The position numbers and the translations under genes were made by a program. 64,000 bases of DNA, taken from assembly GCF_017591425.1 (NCBI RefSeq), contig NW_024466599.1, positions 29,984,001 to 30,048,000 of the forward strand. Reading direction: 5' to 3'. Origin of the DNA: Ochotona curzoniae (taxonomy: Eukaryota > Chordata > Mammalia > Lagomorpha > Ochotonidae). Below the pieces are notes generated by a model. It was not told where the DNA came from. It saw only the letters and a program-made list of their open reading frames with translations, and ran no database searches. Of the stretch, positions 44,909-56,596 are shown one piece after another. Numbering within the stretch: position 1 is the first letter of the stretch; every line of letters starts with the position of its first letter.

Positions 44909-45228
44909 AGCTGGGGCTGGAGCAATGGTATACCAGGCTAATCCTCCATCTATAAGAGCTAGCATCCTATATTGGAGCCACTTCATGTCCTGACTGCTCC
45001 ACTTCTAATCCAGTTCCCAGGTGGATGACTCAAATCCTTGGGCCCCTATACCCACATGGGCAATCTGGAGAAAGCTCCTGGCTCCTGGCTTTGGATCAGT
45101 TCTACTCCAGCCATTGCAGCCATTTGGGAAGTTAACCAGTGGATGAAAGATCTCTCTGTGTGTCTCTCCTAATCTCTCTAAAAAACTCTTTCTTTCAAAT
45201 AGAAAGAAAATAAACCTTAAAAAGGAAA
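44909..45228 (+). mobile_element. C-type SINE nested in an opposite-strand SINE
   Basis: GGGGCTGGAGCAATGGTATACCAGGC head to AAAATAAACCTTAAAAAGG tail. The flanks AGCAGCTGG and AACAGTTGG are the likely target-site duplication. Confidence 0.88.
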
Positions 45229-45238
45229 AGTTTAACAG

Positions 45239-45318
45239 TTGGAACTCAACCTGGCACACATATGCGATGCTGGCACCACTGGCAGAGGCTTAACCTATTA
45301 TACCATAGTGCCAATCCT
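45239..45318 (-). mobile_element. C-type SINE, 5' part of a split copy
   Basis: GCACACATATGCGATGCTGGCACC and TATTATACCATAGTGCCAATCC complete the head of the element opened at 44668. Confidence 0.75.
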
Positions 45319-45611
45319 ACAAAAAAATTGTTTTTTAAAAAGATGAGACGCCTCCCCTTTCTGCTTATCACCTGAAGTACCCCAAGTGGATGTAAACATC
45401 TTACCCTATTCCTGTAACCCTTTGTGTACTAATCCCCACCGTCATCCCCAGGGATTTGTCTTAAGATAACAGTCAAGGGTGTGTACCTCAGCGCTTTAAC
45501 AGGAAAATTGGTAACAAATTCCAAAGCTAAAATTAAGGACAAAGGCTACAATATGCCAGAAATGTACAGTTATTAAAACTGATGTTAGAAAGGTGAAGTT
45601 GGATACCTGGT

Positions 45612-45727
45612 TGTAATTCCAGCACCTGGCTTCAAACCAGCCCAGCCCTGGTTGCTAGTGGGTGAAAGATCTCTTAGTCTCTCCTTATGTGTGTGTGTAA
45701 CTCTGCCTTTCAACAAATAAATAAACT
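45612..45727 (+). mobile_element. C-type SINE 3' fragment
   Basis: CCTGGCTTCAAACCAGCCCAGCCCTGG to CTGCCTTTCAACAAATAAATAAAC. Confidence 0.55.
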
Positions 45728-45807
45728 CATGCACTTGGGCTATTGTATCTCTTAACCCTCTGGGACACAACACTGGTCCTAGTATAATGGTCTCAACAGA
45801 AAAACTG

Positions 45808-46068
45808 GGGCAGTGGTTATGGCACAGCATCTAAGCTGCCACTTCACTTCCAACCTCACTTCCTGCTAATGTGTACCCTAGGAAGTAGCAGCTGATGGTC
45901 CAAATACTCTAGTCCCTAGCATCGCCATGGGAGATGCAGATGGAAGTTCTGGGCTCCTGGCTACAGCCTGGTCTAGCTCTGACTGTTACAGAACTTTAGG
46001 GCATGAATCAGCTGGTGAGAGACCATTCTTTCTCACTCTGCCATTCAAATAAAAAAATAAATAAAACA
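45808..46068 (+). mobile_element. C-type SINE
   Basis: GGGGCAGTGGTTATGGCACAGC head, TGGTCCAAATACTCTAGTCCC, CTGCCATTCAAATAAAAAAATAAATAAA tail. Confidence 0.73.
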
Positions 46069-46123
46069 CAAATAAAAATTAATTAAATTAGGCCATTATG
46101 ATAAGCTAAAATGCAGCAGTCTT

Positions 46124-46446
46124 TTTTTTTTTCAAGATTTATTTATTTTTATTTGAAAGGCAGATTATAGAGAGAAGTAGAGACAGAAAGCTCCTCTACT
46201 TGCTGGTTCATTCCCTAAAAGGCCACAATGGCCAGAGCTGAGCTCCAATCTGAAGCCAGGAGCCAAGAGCTTTTTCTGGATCTCCCATGAGGGTACAGGA
46301 TCCCAAAGCTTTGGACCATCCTCCAGTGCCCTCATAGGCCACAAGCAGGGAGCTGGATGGGAAGTAGAGCAGCCAGGACATGAACTGGCATTCATATGGG
46401 ATGCTGGCACTTTCAGGGATAGAATTAGCCAATAGAGCCATTGTGT
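46124..46446 (-). mobile_element. C-type SINE
   Basis: TTTCAAGATTTATTTATTTTTATTTG tail, GAAGCCAGGAGCCAAGAGC, GGAGCTGGATGGGAAGTAGAGCAGCC. Confidence 0.92.
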
Positions 46447-46773
46447 AAGCTTTAAACTGCAATTTTAATTCGCATTCCATCACCTCTTCCTATTGAGGTT
46501 TTTGTTCGTTTGTTTGTTTGGTCGGTTGGTTATTTTTGCATACTGAGAAGTTTTATATGCAAAGTGACCAGGTGAATGTGGAAAGAAGAATGAAGGAAAA
46601 AGCACCTCCAGGAGAGAGTGGGGAGGTGGCGTGCCTCTGGGAAGGAGAGAGGGACACCTTTAGTTCTTTGGTCTTTTTCCATTTCAAGATCCCATCAAGG
46701 ACATGGCATATGTTGTGTGGAATTTTTTTTTTAAATATCTTGAGACCAGATTTCATGTAGTTCATGGGTACAT

Positions 46774-47047
46774 TTTTTAAAAATGATTTATTTATTTGAA
46801 AAAGAGAGATCTTTCATCAATTGGTTTATTCCCCAGATGGCTACAACAGTCAGAGCTGGACCAGCCCAAGCTAGGAGCTTCCTCCAGGTCTCCCATGTAG
46901 GTGCAGAAGCCCAGAGAGTTGGCCATCTTTTGCTGCTTTCCCAGGTGCATTAGTAGGGAGCTGGATCAGAAGGGGAACAGCCAGCGCTCAAATTGGTGCT
47001 CATATGAGAGGTTGGCTTTACTGTCCATACCACAATGCCAACTCCCA
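46774..47047 (-). mobile_element. C-type SINE
   Basis: AAATGATTTATTTATTTGAAAAAG, TTCCTCCAGGTCTCCCATGTAGGTGCAG, head complement CCATACCACAATGCCAACTCCC. Confidence 0.87.
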
Positions 47048-48289
47048 TAGATTCAATTCTAGGAATATAACGATACTTCCCTCTTTACCCCTCTTCCCTC
47101 CTTCCTTCCTTTAAATTTGCTTTATAATCACAGACTTCATGGCAACACTTTTTAAATCGTTGATGCTGATTGAGAGATTACCATTTCTGATCATAAATAG
47201 TGGTTGTTGCTCACTGTTGGGCTCTGTGTGCGATTTATTCCAGTGTATGCTAACTCCCCTAGCAATGTCCACTACTGTTTTTGGGGCAGGGAAGGCGACT
47301 TTGAGAAACTAGTCAATGTGCTTTCCCCTTACCAAGTTTTGAAAGGAGCCAAGGAGGAGGCTCCTTATGTGGGTCAAGACACATGTGTATTCAGCTGGGT
47401 CTCCCATGCGAGTGTCATGCAGGAAACATTTATAAACAACAGTGTCTCAATTGGATTTTGCTCTATATTTGGAAAATTTGACCCTTCATTACAAAGCAGC
47501 TGACGCTGTCTTATTTGGTTCATTCTTTTGCTCATCTCCTGTAGTCATTAAATTACAGAGCCATATTTCCAAAGCTCCAGGGGGAGAAAATGGACAAGGA
47601 ATAATAGCTTTTCAGCTCCTTGAGAAAAGCTCTGGGTCCATTCAGGAATGATCAGGTCTGAGTCGTCTCGAGTGAACGAGTTGCTTCATTTTCCCAGGGT
47701 GTGGGGTGGGGTGTGGGGAATGTCTCTAGAGTGTTCTTGTTAGTATGGAGCAAGCAAGGCACCTTGACTATTCTGTGCCCAGGTGCTTCCCCAAATGTGC
47801 CACAAGCTGATGCCCAGTGGCCAAAAGCAAGGAAGGAGTGGGGATGTCATAGGACAGGAGTGGTCAATAGGACATGAAAGCCAACAGTGCGGGAAGCTCC
47901 TTGCCCTGTTCAGCACTGTCAGACCGGAAGCCTTGGTTCTTATTCACAGGAATGCCCGGGTCTTTCGGGTGATTCAAACGCCACGAACATGTGCCGAGTA
48001 GCGGTGACAACTCTCAGCCCCACGGGCATGGGCAGAACTCCTCCCCTATGGGAAAACACCACTGACTCACTCCAATTTCTCCACCAGAATGCCCTAAACT
48101 CTGCAGTTAGGCTCCTAGGGGAGGCCTGCTGGTTTCTTGGGGCAGTCCAGCTTCAACTAAGAATCTACACAGGCTGTCACCCGCCCTCCTGGGGTACCTC
48201 TTCTGTGATGCTCCCTTCTGGTAAGAGATGCTGTACCTGTTCCAGGCTGCCCTGTCAGGATGTGGCTCTACACTGCGGATCTGCAGGGC
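47048..48289. other. Unique sequence
   Basis: No gene recognised. The part 47140-47650 is AT-rich and unbroken by repeats. The 229-codon frame at 47887-48576 runs into an old SINE and is not a gene. Confidence 0.45.
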
Positions 48290-48585
48290 CCATCAGCCTC
48301 CACACAGGTTGTGGCCCACATGGGTCTTGTCCCATCACTGCTTCAGGTCCAGCTCCCTGGTCATGTGCCTGGGGAGGAGTGGGTGATGGGCCTAGGTGCT
48401 TGGGGCCCCTGTCACTAGAGTGGGAGACCCAGCAGGAGTTTCAGGCTCCTGCTGGCTTCACCGTGGTTCAGCCCTGGCTATGGCGGCCAGGTGGGAGAGT
48501 GAATCAGAGAGGGGAAGTGTTCTCTCTGTCTTGCCTACTCTCCGACTCCATTTTACCTTCCAGATGGATAGACTGATTAATTGAT
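48290..48585 (+). mobile_element. Old C-type SINE
   Basis: GGTCCAGCTCCCTGGTCATGTGCC, GGTGCTTGGGGCCCCTGTCAC, GTGGGAGACCCAGCAGGAG. The tail is decayed. Confidence 0.65.
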
Positions 48586-49159
48586 GTAGGGTGTGGGAGG
48601 AGAAAATGGGGAGAAAACCTGAGCCAAGAGCATCTCCAAGACGGAGCTACCAAAAATCCCCAGGAAAGTCATTCAGCCCCTCCACTCTTCTCACTTCCGG
48701 AACAGGACCAAGTGCCTAAGGAGGCAAGGCAAACTGAATCACCTGGAAAAGCCCCCATAACTCACAGCTAATTACCGTGAAATCAAACTCTGCTTCCAGC
48801 ACCTTCTAGCTTACAGCAGCATCTTGGAATTGGCTTATTTACAATCTGCTTGGGGACTCAGGGTTGAAACTCATAAGGTAGGCAGAGGAACAGCCCACAT
48901 TTCTCTTTGTAGCTTCCCTAGAAAGCTATTCTTCACAGCTTCTTCATTAAATAAGAGACAGGATGCCCAGCACACCCTGGGCTCTCTGGTAAACACCGGG
49001 TATCTCTTGCCTTCCATGCAACAGAACAAGATGGCTTTATGAGGCCCAGCACTCAATGTTTGTATCTTACAGTCACAGCAGAATCGGTGGGGATCCCTCT
49101 ATTGCTAATGATGACAGCAGCTGACTGTCAACATGGGTTAGGGTTGGGTTTGCCTGTTC

Positions 49160-49320
49160 TGATCAAGTCCGGGCTAGTTAACCTTAAGCCAGGTGGCTCA
49201 TCTATTTGCGTCTCATTTCTTATCTGTAAAAAACAAACAAACAAAATAACAGTACTTACCTCAAATAGATTCTAGTATGAGGATAAACCCAACATGGAAA
49301 ACAGTACTTGAAGTTCCTTT
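49160..49320 (+). mobile_element. MIR fragment
   Basis: TAACCTTAAGCCAGG ... CTCATTTCTTATCTGTAAAA ... CAGTACTTACCTCAAATAG ... GAGGATAAA follows the MIR 3' half in plus order. Confidence 0.68.
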
Positions 49321-49623
49321 TATTTAAAAGAGTCAAGAGGTAAGCATTCCAGGACTGGCGGTCAGCTTCACAGACCAGTTTCCTGGTTCCTCCTTACTTC
49401 TTAAGACAAGACAGCTGTCAGAGCTCCAGTCATTGCATCCACATTGCAGTCTGAAAGATGGAGGAAAGGCAGGAAGAAAAAAGGGTTGGATCTCAACTGA
49501 TTCCCTTTAACTAGCCTTCCTGGGATTCTGAAGTAACCCTTCTGCTTACATCTCATTGACTACACTTGCTAGACTTGCTAAATGGGAAGCTAGGAAATAT
49601 ATGTGCTTTTTAAAAGAAATTAT

Positions 49624-49943
49624 GGGTCTGGCACGATGATCTAGGGGTTAAGGTCTGTGCCTGGCATGTGCCAGGATCCCAAAAGGGTGTGTATCCCAGC
49701 TGACTGCTCCACTTCCCTTTCAGCTCCCTGTTGTGGCCTGGGAAAGCAGTAAAGGACAGCCCAAAGCCTTGGGACTCTGCACCCAGAAGGGAGACCCAGA
49801 AAAAACTTCTGGCTCCTGGTTTTGGATCAGCTCAGCTCCGGCCATTGCAGCCACTTGGAGAGTGAACCAGGCAGATGGAAAATCTTTGTCCCTTTTTCTG
49901 TCTGTGAATCTGCCTTTCCAATAAAAATAAATAAATTTTAAAA
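49624..49943 (+). mobile_element. C-type SINE
   Basis: GGTCTGGCACGATGATCTAGGGGTTAAGG head, CCCAAAGCCTTGGGACTCTGC, AATAAAAATAAATAAATTTT tail. Confidence 0.9.
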
Positions 49944-49967
49944 GAAAGAAAGAAACTATTACTTAAG

Positions 49968-50272
49968 GGGCTGGCATGGGCATATCAGGGTAATCCTTCA
50001 CCTGCTAGTGCCAGCATACTATATGGACACTAGTTCATGTCCTGGCTGCTCCACCTCTGATCCAGCTCTCTGCTTACTGTCTGGGAATGCAGTGGAAAAT
50101 GGACAGGCCTTTGGGCTCCTGAGCCTATGTGCGAGACCAGGAAGAAGCTCTTGAATCCCTGCTTTGGATCAGTTCAGCTCTGGCCATTGTGGCCACCGGG
50201 GGAGCGAACAAGCAGATGGAATCCCTCCCTATTTCTCCTCTCTCTGTAAAACCTACCTTTCAAATTTAAAAA
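49968..50272 (+). mobile_element. C-type SINE
   Basis: GGGGCTGGCATGGGCATATCAGGG head, TCTGGGAATGCAGTGG, GGGAGCGAACAAGCAGATGG. Confidence 0.87.
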
Positions 50273-50285
50273 ATCACTACTTAAA

Positions 50286-50560
50286 AAATTCATGTATTTA
50301 TTTAGTCAATTTGAGAGAGATTTCTATCCACAGATTTACTCCCCAAATGCTGGCAACTAGAGGGGCTGACCCAAGATGAAACAAAGAACCTGACTACCAT
50401 CCAGGTCTCCCACACGGGAGGGACCCAAATAGTTGAGCCATCATGGGCAGCCTGCCAGGTGCACTTTTGATTAAGAAGCTGGAATCAGGAACAGAGCTGG
50501 GGTTTGATCCTGCGAACCCCAATATGGGGTGCAAGTGTCAGCAGCGGCACCTCCATCGTG
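50286..50560 (-). mobile_element. Old C-type SINE
   Basis: ATTCATGTATTTATTTAG, GTCTCCCACACGGGAGGGACCC, GGGGTTTGATCCTGCGAACCCC in reverse. Confidence 0.68.
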
Positions 50561-51384
50561 TGATCACTATTCCTGCAAAAGTGCTCATGTCCATGCAAAA
50601 AGTGACAATGTCCTACTCAAAACTGCTGAAGACAGAGGAACAAGCTGACCCCGGAGACTTTAGGCCTCTCTCCCCAAGCGACTCACAGTGAAACGGCCTT
50701 GTCCCTCCTGGTGTTCTGTGTCCTCACTTCCGCTCCAGGTTTCCCTAGACCCTCCCTTACCACCCCTGCCTGAGCCTTCCTCCCATCTTCCCCTCTCTAC
50801 CCTCTCTCAGCTCACTCACTTCTCTCCAGAAAGGCAGACTTCACTGTAGAGTGACCCAAGTCGGCCGCCTCTTGCTCGGGCACTGCCCTCAGTGGCATGC
50901 AGATGCCTTGAGGTCCTGCTTGGGGCTGGGGCTCCTCTTTCTCAGCCAAAATGCTTATCAGCCTACAGAAAGCATCAAAGAACGGGGAAAGTGAAAGGAT
51001 TAAACACTAGGATTGCCCTCCTCCACCCGCTCCCTGCCTGTGCACGCTCTGGCAAAGCAACAGTGACCATCAAAACAATGTTCAGAGACTGCCAAGCAGA
51101 TGGAGAAGTGCTAAGTGATTAGGCAGTTCCAAGAAAGCCAAATGGTAAGCCAGCAGGTAGGAAAAACAAACAGCACTTCATGTAACAGCACACCCCCCAC
51201 CCCGCCCAGGAATTACCTGCAATATGTGCCCGGATGATGGAGATGAAGATGCAGCCAGGAGCAGGAGGGCAGGTTCAGCTGCCAGACCCCTTCTCCCAAG
51301 GTCCATCTGTTCTATCTTAGCAGAAGGCTAGAGGTTTCTGAAAGGAAAGTGGCAGCTGTCAGGATCAACACGGGGTCAGAGGGG
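50561..51384. other. Unique sequence
   Basis: No gene or repeat recognised. A pyrimidine-rich run lies at about 50740-50830. Confidence 0.45.
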
Positions 51385-51677
51385 CGTTCAGCAGCAGTGA
51401 AGTCACTGCCTGGGCCATGCTTATCCCACATGGAATCTCCCACTGAAGGGCCTGGATAGGGTCCCTGGTCCTCCACTTTCCATCCAGCTTCCTGTTGATA
51501 TTTCCATTGGGAGGCCGCAAATGATGGCTCAAGTGAAACTGACACTCACATGGGAGACCTGGATGGAGTTCCAGGCTCCTGGCTTTGGACTGATCCAGCC
51601 CTGGCTGTGGTAAGCATTTGGAGAGTGAACCAGCAGGTGGAAGATTTTCTCTCTCTGCCTTTCAAATACATAACTAA
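51385..51677 (+). mobile_element. Old C-type SINE
   Basis: TCACATGGGAGACCTGGATGGAG, CATTTGGAGAGTGAACCAGCAGGTGG; the head is unclear. Confidence 0.68.
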
Positions 51678-51920
51678 AACTTAAATTAAAAATTACGGTG
51701 GACTTCAGTGGTCAAGCCATTGGTTAGGACACTCAGATTCCACCTCAGTACATCCTATATCAGAGTACCTGGGTTTAGTTAAGTTGTGGTTCCTTAATTC
51801 AGCAACTGCCTGATCAACCTTGGATGAATGTCACCATGGTCATCATTCCTGGGATCATTGGAGAGTCAACACCCCTCTCTCTCTGCATTCCTTTGATCAT
51901 GGAGGGAAATCTGGCTTTCT

Positions 51921-52241
51921 TTTTTAAGATTTGTCATATTCATTTTAAAGTCACAGTTACAGAGAGTGAGAGGAAAAACAGGTCTCTCATTGGCTGGTTG
52001 ATTCCCTAAATGGCTACAATGTCTGGGGCTGGGCCAATCTAAAGTCAGGAACCAAGCCCTTCTTCCAGGTCTTCTATAAGTACAGGAAACCCAAGTGCTT
52101 GGGACATCCTTCCTGCTTCTCCCAGGCCATTACCAGGGAGTCAGATTAGAAGTGGAGCAGCCAGCACTCAAACTAGTGTCCTTGTGGGATGCTGGTGTCA
52201 CAGGCAGGAGCTTCATTTACTGTGATCCAGTGCCAGCCCCA
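51921..52241 (-). mobile_element. C-type SINE
   Basis: First of four consecutive minus-strand SINEs. TTCTTCCAGGTCTTCTATAAG, AACCCAAGTGCTTGGGACATCC, head complement TGATCCAGTGCCAGCCCC. Confidence 0.9.
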
Positions 52242-52246
52242 GGAAA

Positions 52247-52588
52247 TGTTTTTTAAGATTTATTTTATTTTATTTATTGGTAAGTCAGTTTATAGAGGAA
52301 GGGAGACAGAAAGGAAGATATTTTATCCACTGATTCACTCCCCAAGTGGCTGTAACAGCTGGAGCTGAGCTGATCTGAAGCCAGGGAGCCAGGAGCTTCT
52401 TCTGGGTTTCCTGCGTGGGTACAGGGCCCCAAGGCTTTGGGCTGTCCTCAACTACTTCCCCAGGCCACAAGCAGGGAGCAGGATGGTAAATGGGATCACC
52501 AGGACATAAACTGATGCCTAATTGGGATCCTGGAACATGCAAGGTGAGGATTTAGCCACTAGGCTCTAGGCTCTCTCTCTGGGCTGGG
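52247..52588 (-). mobile_element. C-type SINE, younger group
   Basis: TTTTAAGATTTATTTTATTTTATTTATTGG tail to head complement GATTTAGCCACTAGGCTCTAGGC. Confidence 0.9.
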
Positions 52589-52595
52589 ACAACTT

Positions 52596-52940
52596 GTTTT
52601 TTTTTTTTTTTTTTTAAGATTTATTTATTTTATTGGAAAGTCAGATATACAGAGAGAAGGAGAGACAGAGAGAAAGATCATCCGTCCGATGATTCACTCC
52701 CCAAGTGAGCGCAATGGCTGATGCTATGCTGATCTGAAGGCAGGATCCAGGAACTTCTTCTGGGTATCCCACACAGGTGCAGGGTCCTAAAGCCTTGGGC
52801 CATCCTCGACTGCTTTCCCAGACCACAAGCAGGGAGCTGGATGGGAAGTGGAGCTGCCGGGATTAGAACCGGCGCCCATATGGGATCCCGGCACGTTCAA
52901 GGTGAGGACCTTAGCTGCTGGGCCACTTGCACCGGGCCCA
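52596..52940 (-). mobile_element. Young C-type SINE, first of a pair sharing one target site
   Basis: Full length in reverse. It is bounded by ACAACTTGTTTT at 52589-52600 and 52941-52952. Confidence 0.96.
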
Positions 52941-52953
52941 ACAACTTGTTTTT

Positions 52954-53297
52954 ATTTTTATTTACTTTTTTAAGATTTATTTTTATTATTTTTTTATTGG
53001 AAAGGCAGATATACAGAGAGGAGAGACAGAGAGGAAGATCTTCCGTCCGATGATTCACTCCCCAAGTGAGCGCAACAGCCGATGGATGCTATGCCAATCT
53101 GAAGCCAGGAGCCTCTTCCGGGTCTCCCACACAGGTGCAGGATCCCAAGGCTTTGGGCAGTCCTCTGCTGCTTTCCTGGGCTACAGGCAGGGAGCTGGAA
53201 GGGAAGCAGGGCTGCCGGGATAAAACCGGCGCCCATATGGGATCCTGGGCGTGCAAGGTGAGGACCTTAACTACTTGTGCCACCGCGCCGGGCCCCA
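52954..53297 (-). mobile_element. Young C-type SINE, second of the pair
   Basis: Full length in reverse, with a CpG-rich head complement GCCACCGCGCCGGGCCCC. It is bounded by the same ACAACTTGTTTTT at 52941 and 53298. Confidence 0.96.
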
Positions 53298-53309
53298 ACA
53301 ACTTGTTTT

Positions 53310-54177
53310 TTTTAAGAGTATCTGGCCAACTGTGCTCTGTATTAGGAAACCTTGCACTGTACAGCCCTTTGAGAGTCTACTGCTCACTCACTCAACAGCA
53401 TCACCAGGCAGGCACTGCTTTCAGGTACATTTGGCAGTCAGACTCTGATATAAATTCCTTCCTCTGTGAGTACTTCCAGCATTTTGGTGGCCTGCCTTTT
53501 CTCAGCTTGGGAGCACCTGACTTTCTCCCCTAACCTGATGTAAGAGAGACAGTGCCTCTGGAAAAGCCCTGGGAGTCTCAGGACAGATCTAAGCTCTACT
53601 AAGAGATTTTCAGACACACATTACAGGATGTTCAGAATGGCTTTCAGGCTTATTACAAGCTTCCAAACTAAACAAGCCACCTTCCAAGAAGAGCCAATCC
53701 TTGAGAGACAGAAAGCACAGAGTCTAAGAAATGTAGCAGCTGCTTCCAAAGGAAAATCCATTTCAATTTGAAGCACTGAGTATTTTGGACACACAAATTT
53801 GGTTATTAATTCTGAAATGGACTTGGAGCAAATGCAATTTGCAGCAGTGGAAGTTAGCCAGAGGCTCACTCTGTACATGTATTCTGGGGACTCAGGAGCA
53901 CCACTAGAATTCTGCTTACACTAGACTCCTGGAGCTCCCAGAGAACCAGAAAAGGATGTTTTGATGTGCCAGCACTGTAAACAATGCTACTCAAAGGGGA
54001 GACACAGAGGGTGATCCAATTGACCTCCGTGAGCCCTGTCTGGGTCCAGCTTTCTTTGCAAGTCTATTGGTTTATGAGGTTTATCGTGTGTGAATTACTT
54101 GTTAATAAGCTTTGCTCTTTTTATTTGTGGCAGCATACTCCCTCTGTGTAACAGGATACTAAAAATGGTGCATCCCG
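53310..54177. other. Unique sequence
   Basis: No gene or repeat recognised. The end part, 53930-54160, is free of repeats and may be conserved. Confidence 0.45.
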
Positions 54178-54268
54178 GGAGCTGGTACTGTGGCTCAGTT
54201 AAGCCACTGCCTACAATGTGCATATTCCATAACAGTACCAGTTCAAGTTCCCACTACTCTGAATTTTA
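54178..54268 (+). mobile_element. C-type SINE, 5' part of a split copy
   Basis: GGGAGCTGGTACTGTGGCTCAGTTAAGCC to CCCACTACTCTGA. The rest is at 54580-54800. Confidence 0.75.
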
Positions 54269-54579
54269 GAAAACGTATATATTTATTTGAAAGGCTGAGC
54301 TATATTGAAAGAAAACACAGTGCAATCTTCCACCTGCTGTCTCACTACCTAAAATGACTGCAACAACTTCAGTAAGTACCACAAGCTTCTTCTGGACTCT
54401 TATATTGCTCTTCTATGACTCTTACACGGCTCCACTTGTGCCATCCTCTGTTGCTTTCCTAGGCACTTTAGCAGGGGGTTGGATAAGAAGTGGAGCAGCT
54501 AGGATTCAAACCAGCATCGATATGGGATGCTAGTTCTACAGGCTGTGGCTTAATCTGATGAATCATAGCAGCACCAACC
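54269..54579 (-). mobile_element. C-type SINE nested in an opposite-strand SINE
   Basis: TATATTTATTTGAAAGGC tail to head complement GAATCATAGCAGCACCAACCC. ACTCTGA before and ACTTCTGAC after mark the insertion point. Confidence 0.82.
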
Positions 54580-54800
54580 CTGCTTGACTTCTGACTCAGC
54601 TCCCTGCTAATAAAGCTGGGAAAGTAAGAGAAGATGGCCCAAGTACATGGACACCTATGCCCTGGATGGGAGACAGGCTGCAGTTCCAGACCCCACCCTG
54701 ATAATCAGAGCAATTCGGGCAGTGAACCAGCTGATGGAATATAATCACTCTACATCTCAACCTCTTTCTCTCCAACTCTGTCTTTCAAATAAATCAATGT
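54580..54800 (+). mobile_element. C-type SINE, 3' part of a split copy
   Basis: ACTTCTGACTCAGCTCCCTGC to TTTCAAATAAATCAATGTT. Confidence 0.78.
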
Positions 54801-55934
54801 TAAATTTTTTTTTTCTTAAATGGGGCTCCTTCTGCTTCAGTGCTAATCCACCAGTCAAAGGACCAATGTGTTATAGACCAAATACTAAAGTCAGGGTGAA
54901 GCTGGCTTTCCATTGGCAAAATTCCCCAAGGAAATTTCACAGAATTAGTTCAATATTTCCTGGAGTCCTCTGCCAGGTAAAGGATAATTAAAGGATCAGG
55001 CGCAAGAGAGACTGGTGGAGATTTTGCTGGAGACCGACTTGTTGCTGTGCTCTGAGTAATCTCTGTCTGCTCACAGCCTGTGGGGAAGGGGTTGCTTTCC
55101 CCTCTCCTCAATGCTAGAGGAGCTGCTCTGGCACGGTGCAGGGAGCCTGGGATTCGTGTCCCTCCAAGTGGTAGGCACCAGGGACTGTGCTCCAACCCCT
55201 CTCTGGAAACCCAGAGAGGGCAGGCTTAGAGGCACAGCTAGAAGACAGCTGGCTATCTGCATCCATCAGCACAAAGGACACACCAGGGTTCCTGTGGACA
55301 AGGGTGGTGATGTTGGTTGGCCAGCATGGCCATCGTCCTGTCTAACAGAGTAACTGAAGGAGGAAAGGGAACCCGGTAGCATGGAGCTACAGAGGAAGCC
55401 CACCTCCTCAGGGCTGGCAGGATTACACAAGCAGCCACCCTCAGAAGACATGTGCCAGGCCAAAGGACATGTAGGAAACTGGTCCCGACTAGGAGACCCT
55501 CCAAAGAGACCAACAAAGTGCCGACAAGCAAAAACACCCTTTAAACTCTGCCATACACGAATTCAAGGTTATGATGGATCCTTCCTATCTACTTATTATA
55601 TCTCCTTTCCTGTGTAGGTATTAACATGAGAAACTGGCCAGCCACTCAAGTCTAGAAGAGTTACTGAAACTCAAGTAAAGGAAACAGAACCGCCAACCAC
55701 CCCTCCTTTCTCCTTGTAGACAACTCCCCTAGAGCAGATTTAAGTCAGAGGAGGGAAGAAATTTAGACAATCAATCAAGCTTGAAGACTGTATCAGGATC
55801 TTCAGTGGATAATGCAATTGACTGAGACTGAGCACATGCCTTAAAGCAACTCTAGGACTTTATATAACACAGGGAAAAGTCTTAAACATGTCACAGTTTT
55901 TATCTAGAAGCAGGGAAACACTACCACATTGTAA
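54801..55934. other. Unique sequence
   Basis: No gene or repeat recognised. Confidence 0.45.
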
Positions 55935-56168
55935 CATTTTTTTTTTTAATTTAAAACACAAATATAAAGATAAGCAGAGCTCTCATCTGGTAATTCACTC
56001 TTGGCAGAGTCAATTACTTGAGCCATTGCTTGCTGCCTCCCAGGCTCCTCATTGACAGGGAGGTCAAATCAGGAGCCAGGCAGAACCAAGGGTTGAACCC
56101 AGCTTCTCTCACATGGGATGTGGGTACCTTGACTGGCACGCAACTACTATGCGAATTGCCTACCTCCC
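55935..56168 (-). mobile_element. Old C-type SINE
   Basis: TTACTTGAGCCATTGCTTGCTGCCTCCCAGG and AGGGTTGAACCCAGCTTCTC in reverse; the central part is deleted. Confidence 0.62.
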
Positions 56169-56342
56169 AAACTGAAATGTTTAAAGGAAGCTGGGAATAG
56201 GAAAAGAAAAGAAAAAAAAAAGGTTGTGTTTTACTAGTAATGCTTATCCGATATACTAAAATACACCTATTATAAATATTTCACTTTTTTTACTTAAGGA
56301 TAAGTTTTGCTGTACATTTTACATTTCTGAACAGATTTATTG

Positions 56343-56573
56343 GAGCCAGCATGGTGGCATAATTTGGGTTCCCTGTTCGCTAATTCTGATCCAGCTCCCT
56401 TTTAATTTACTTAGGAAAGAAGCAGAGGATAGCTTGGGTACCTGTCACCCAAACAGGAGAGCTGGGTGGAATGCAAGGCTCCTGGCTGGCCACTGCAACT
56501 ATTTGGGGAATGAACCATCAGATGGAAAATCTCTCTCCTTTGCTATCTGTAACTCCTATAAAATAAACAAAAT
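56343..56573 (+). mobile_element. Old C-type SINE, internally deleted
   Basis: GGAGCCAGCATGGTGGCATAA head, ACTATTTGGGGAATGAACCATCAGATGG end. Confidence 0.72.
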
Positions 56574-56596
56574 ATTTTTAAAACAGATTTATTTAT

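Noticed and set aside
47887..48576. 229-codon plus-strand open frame, the longest in the window
   Set aside because: Its second half is translated from an old SINE (48290-48585) and its first half resembles no protein.
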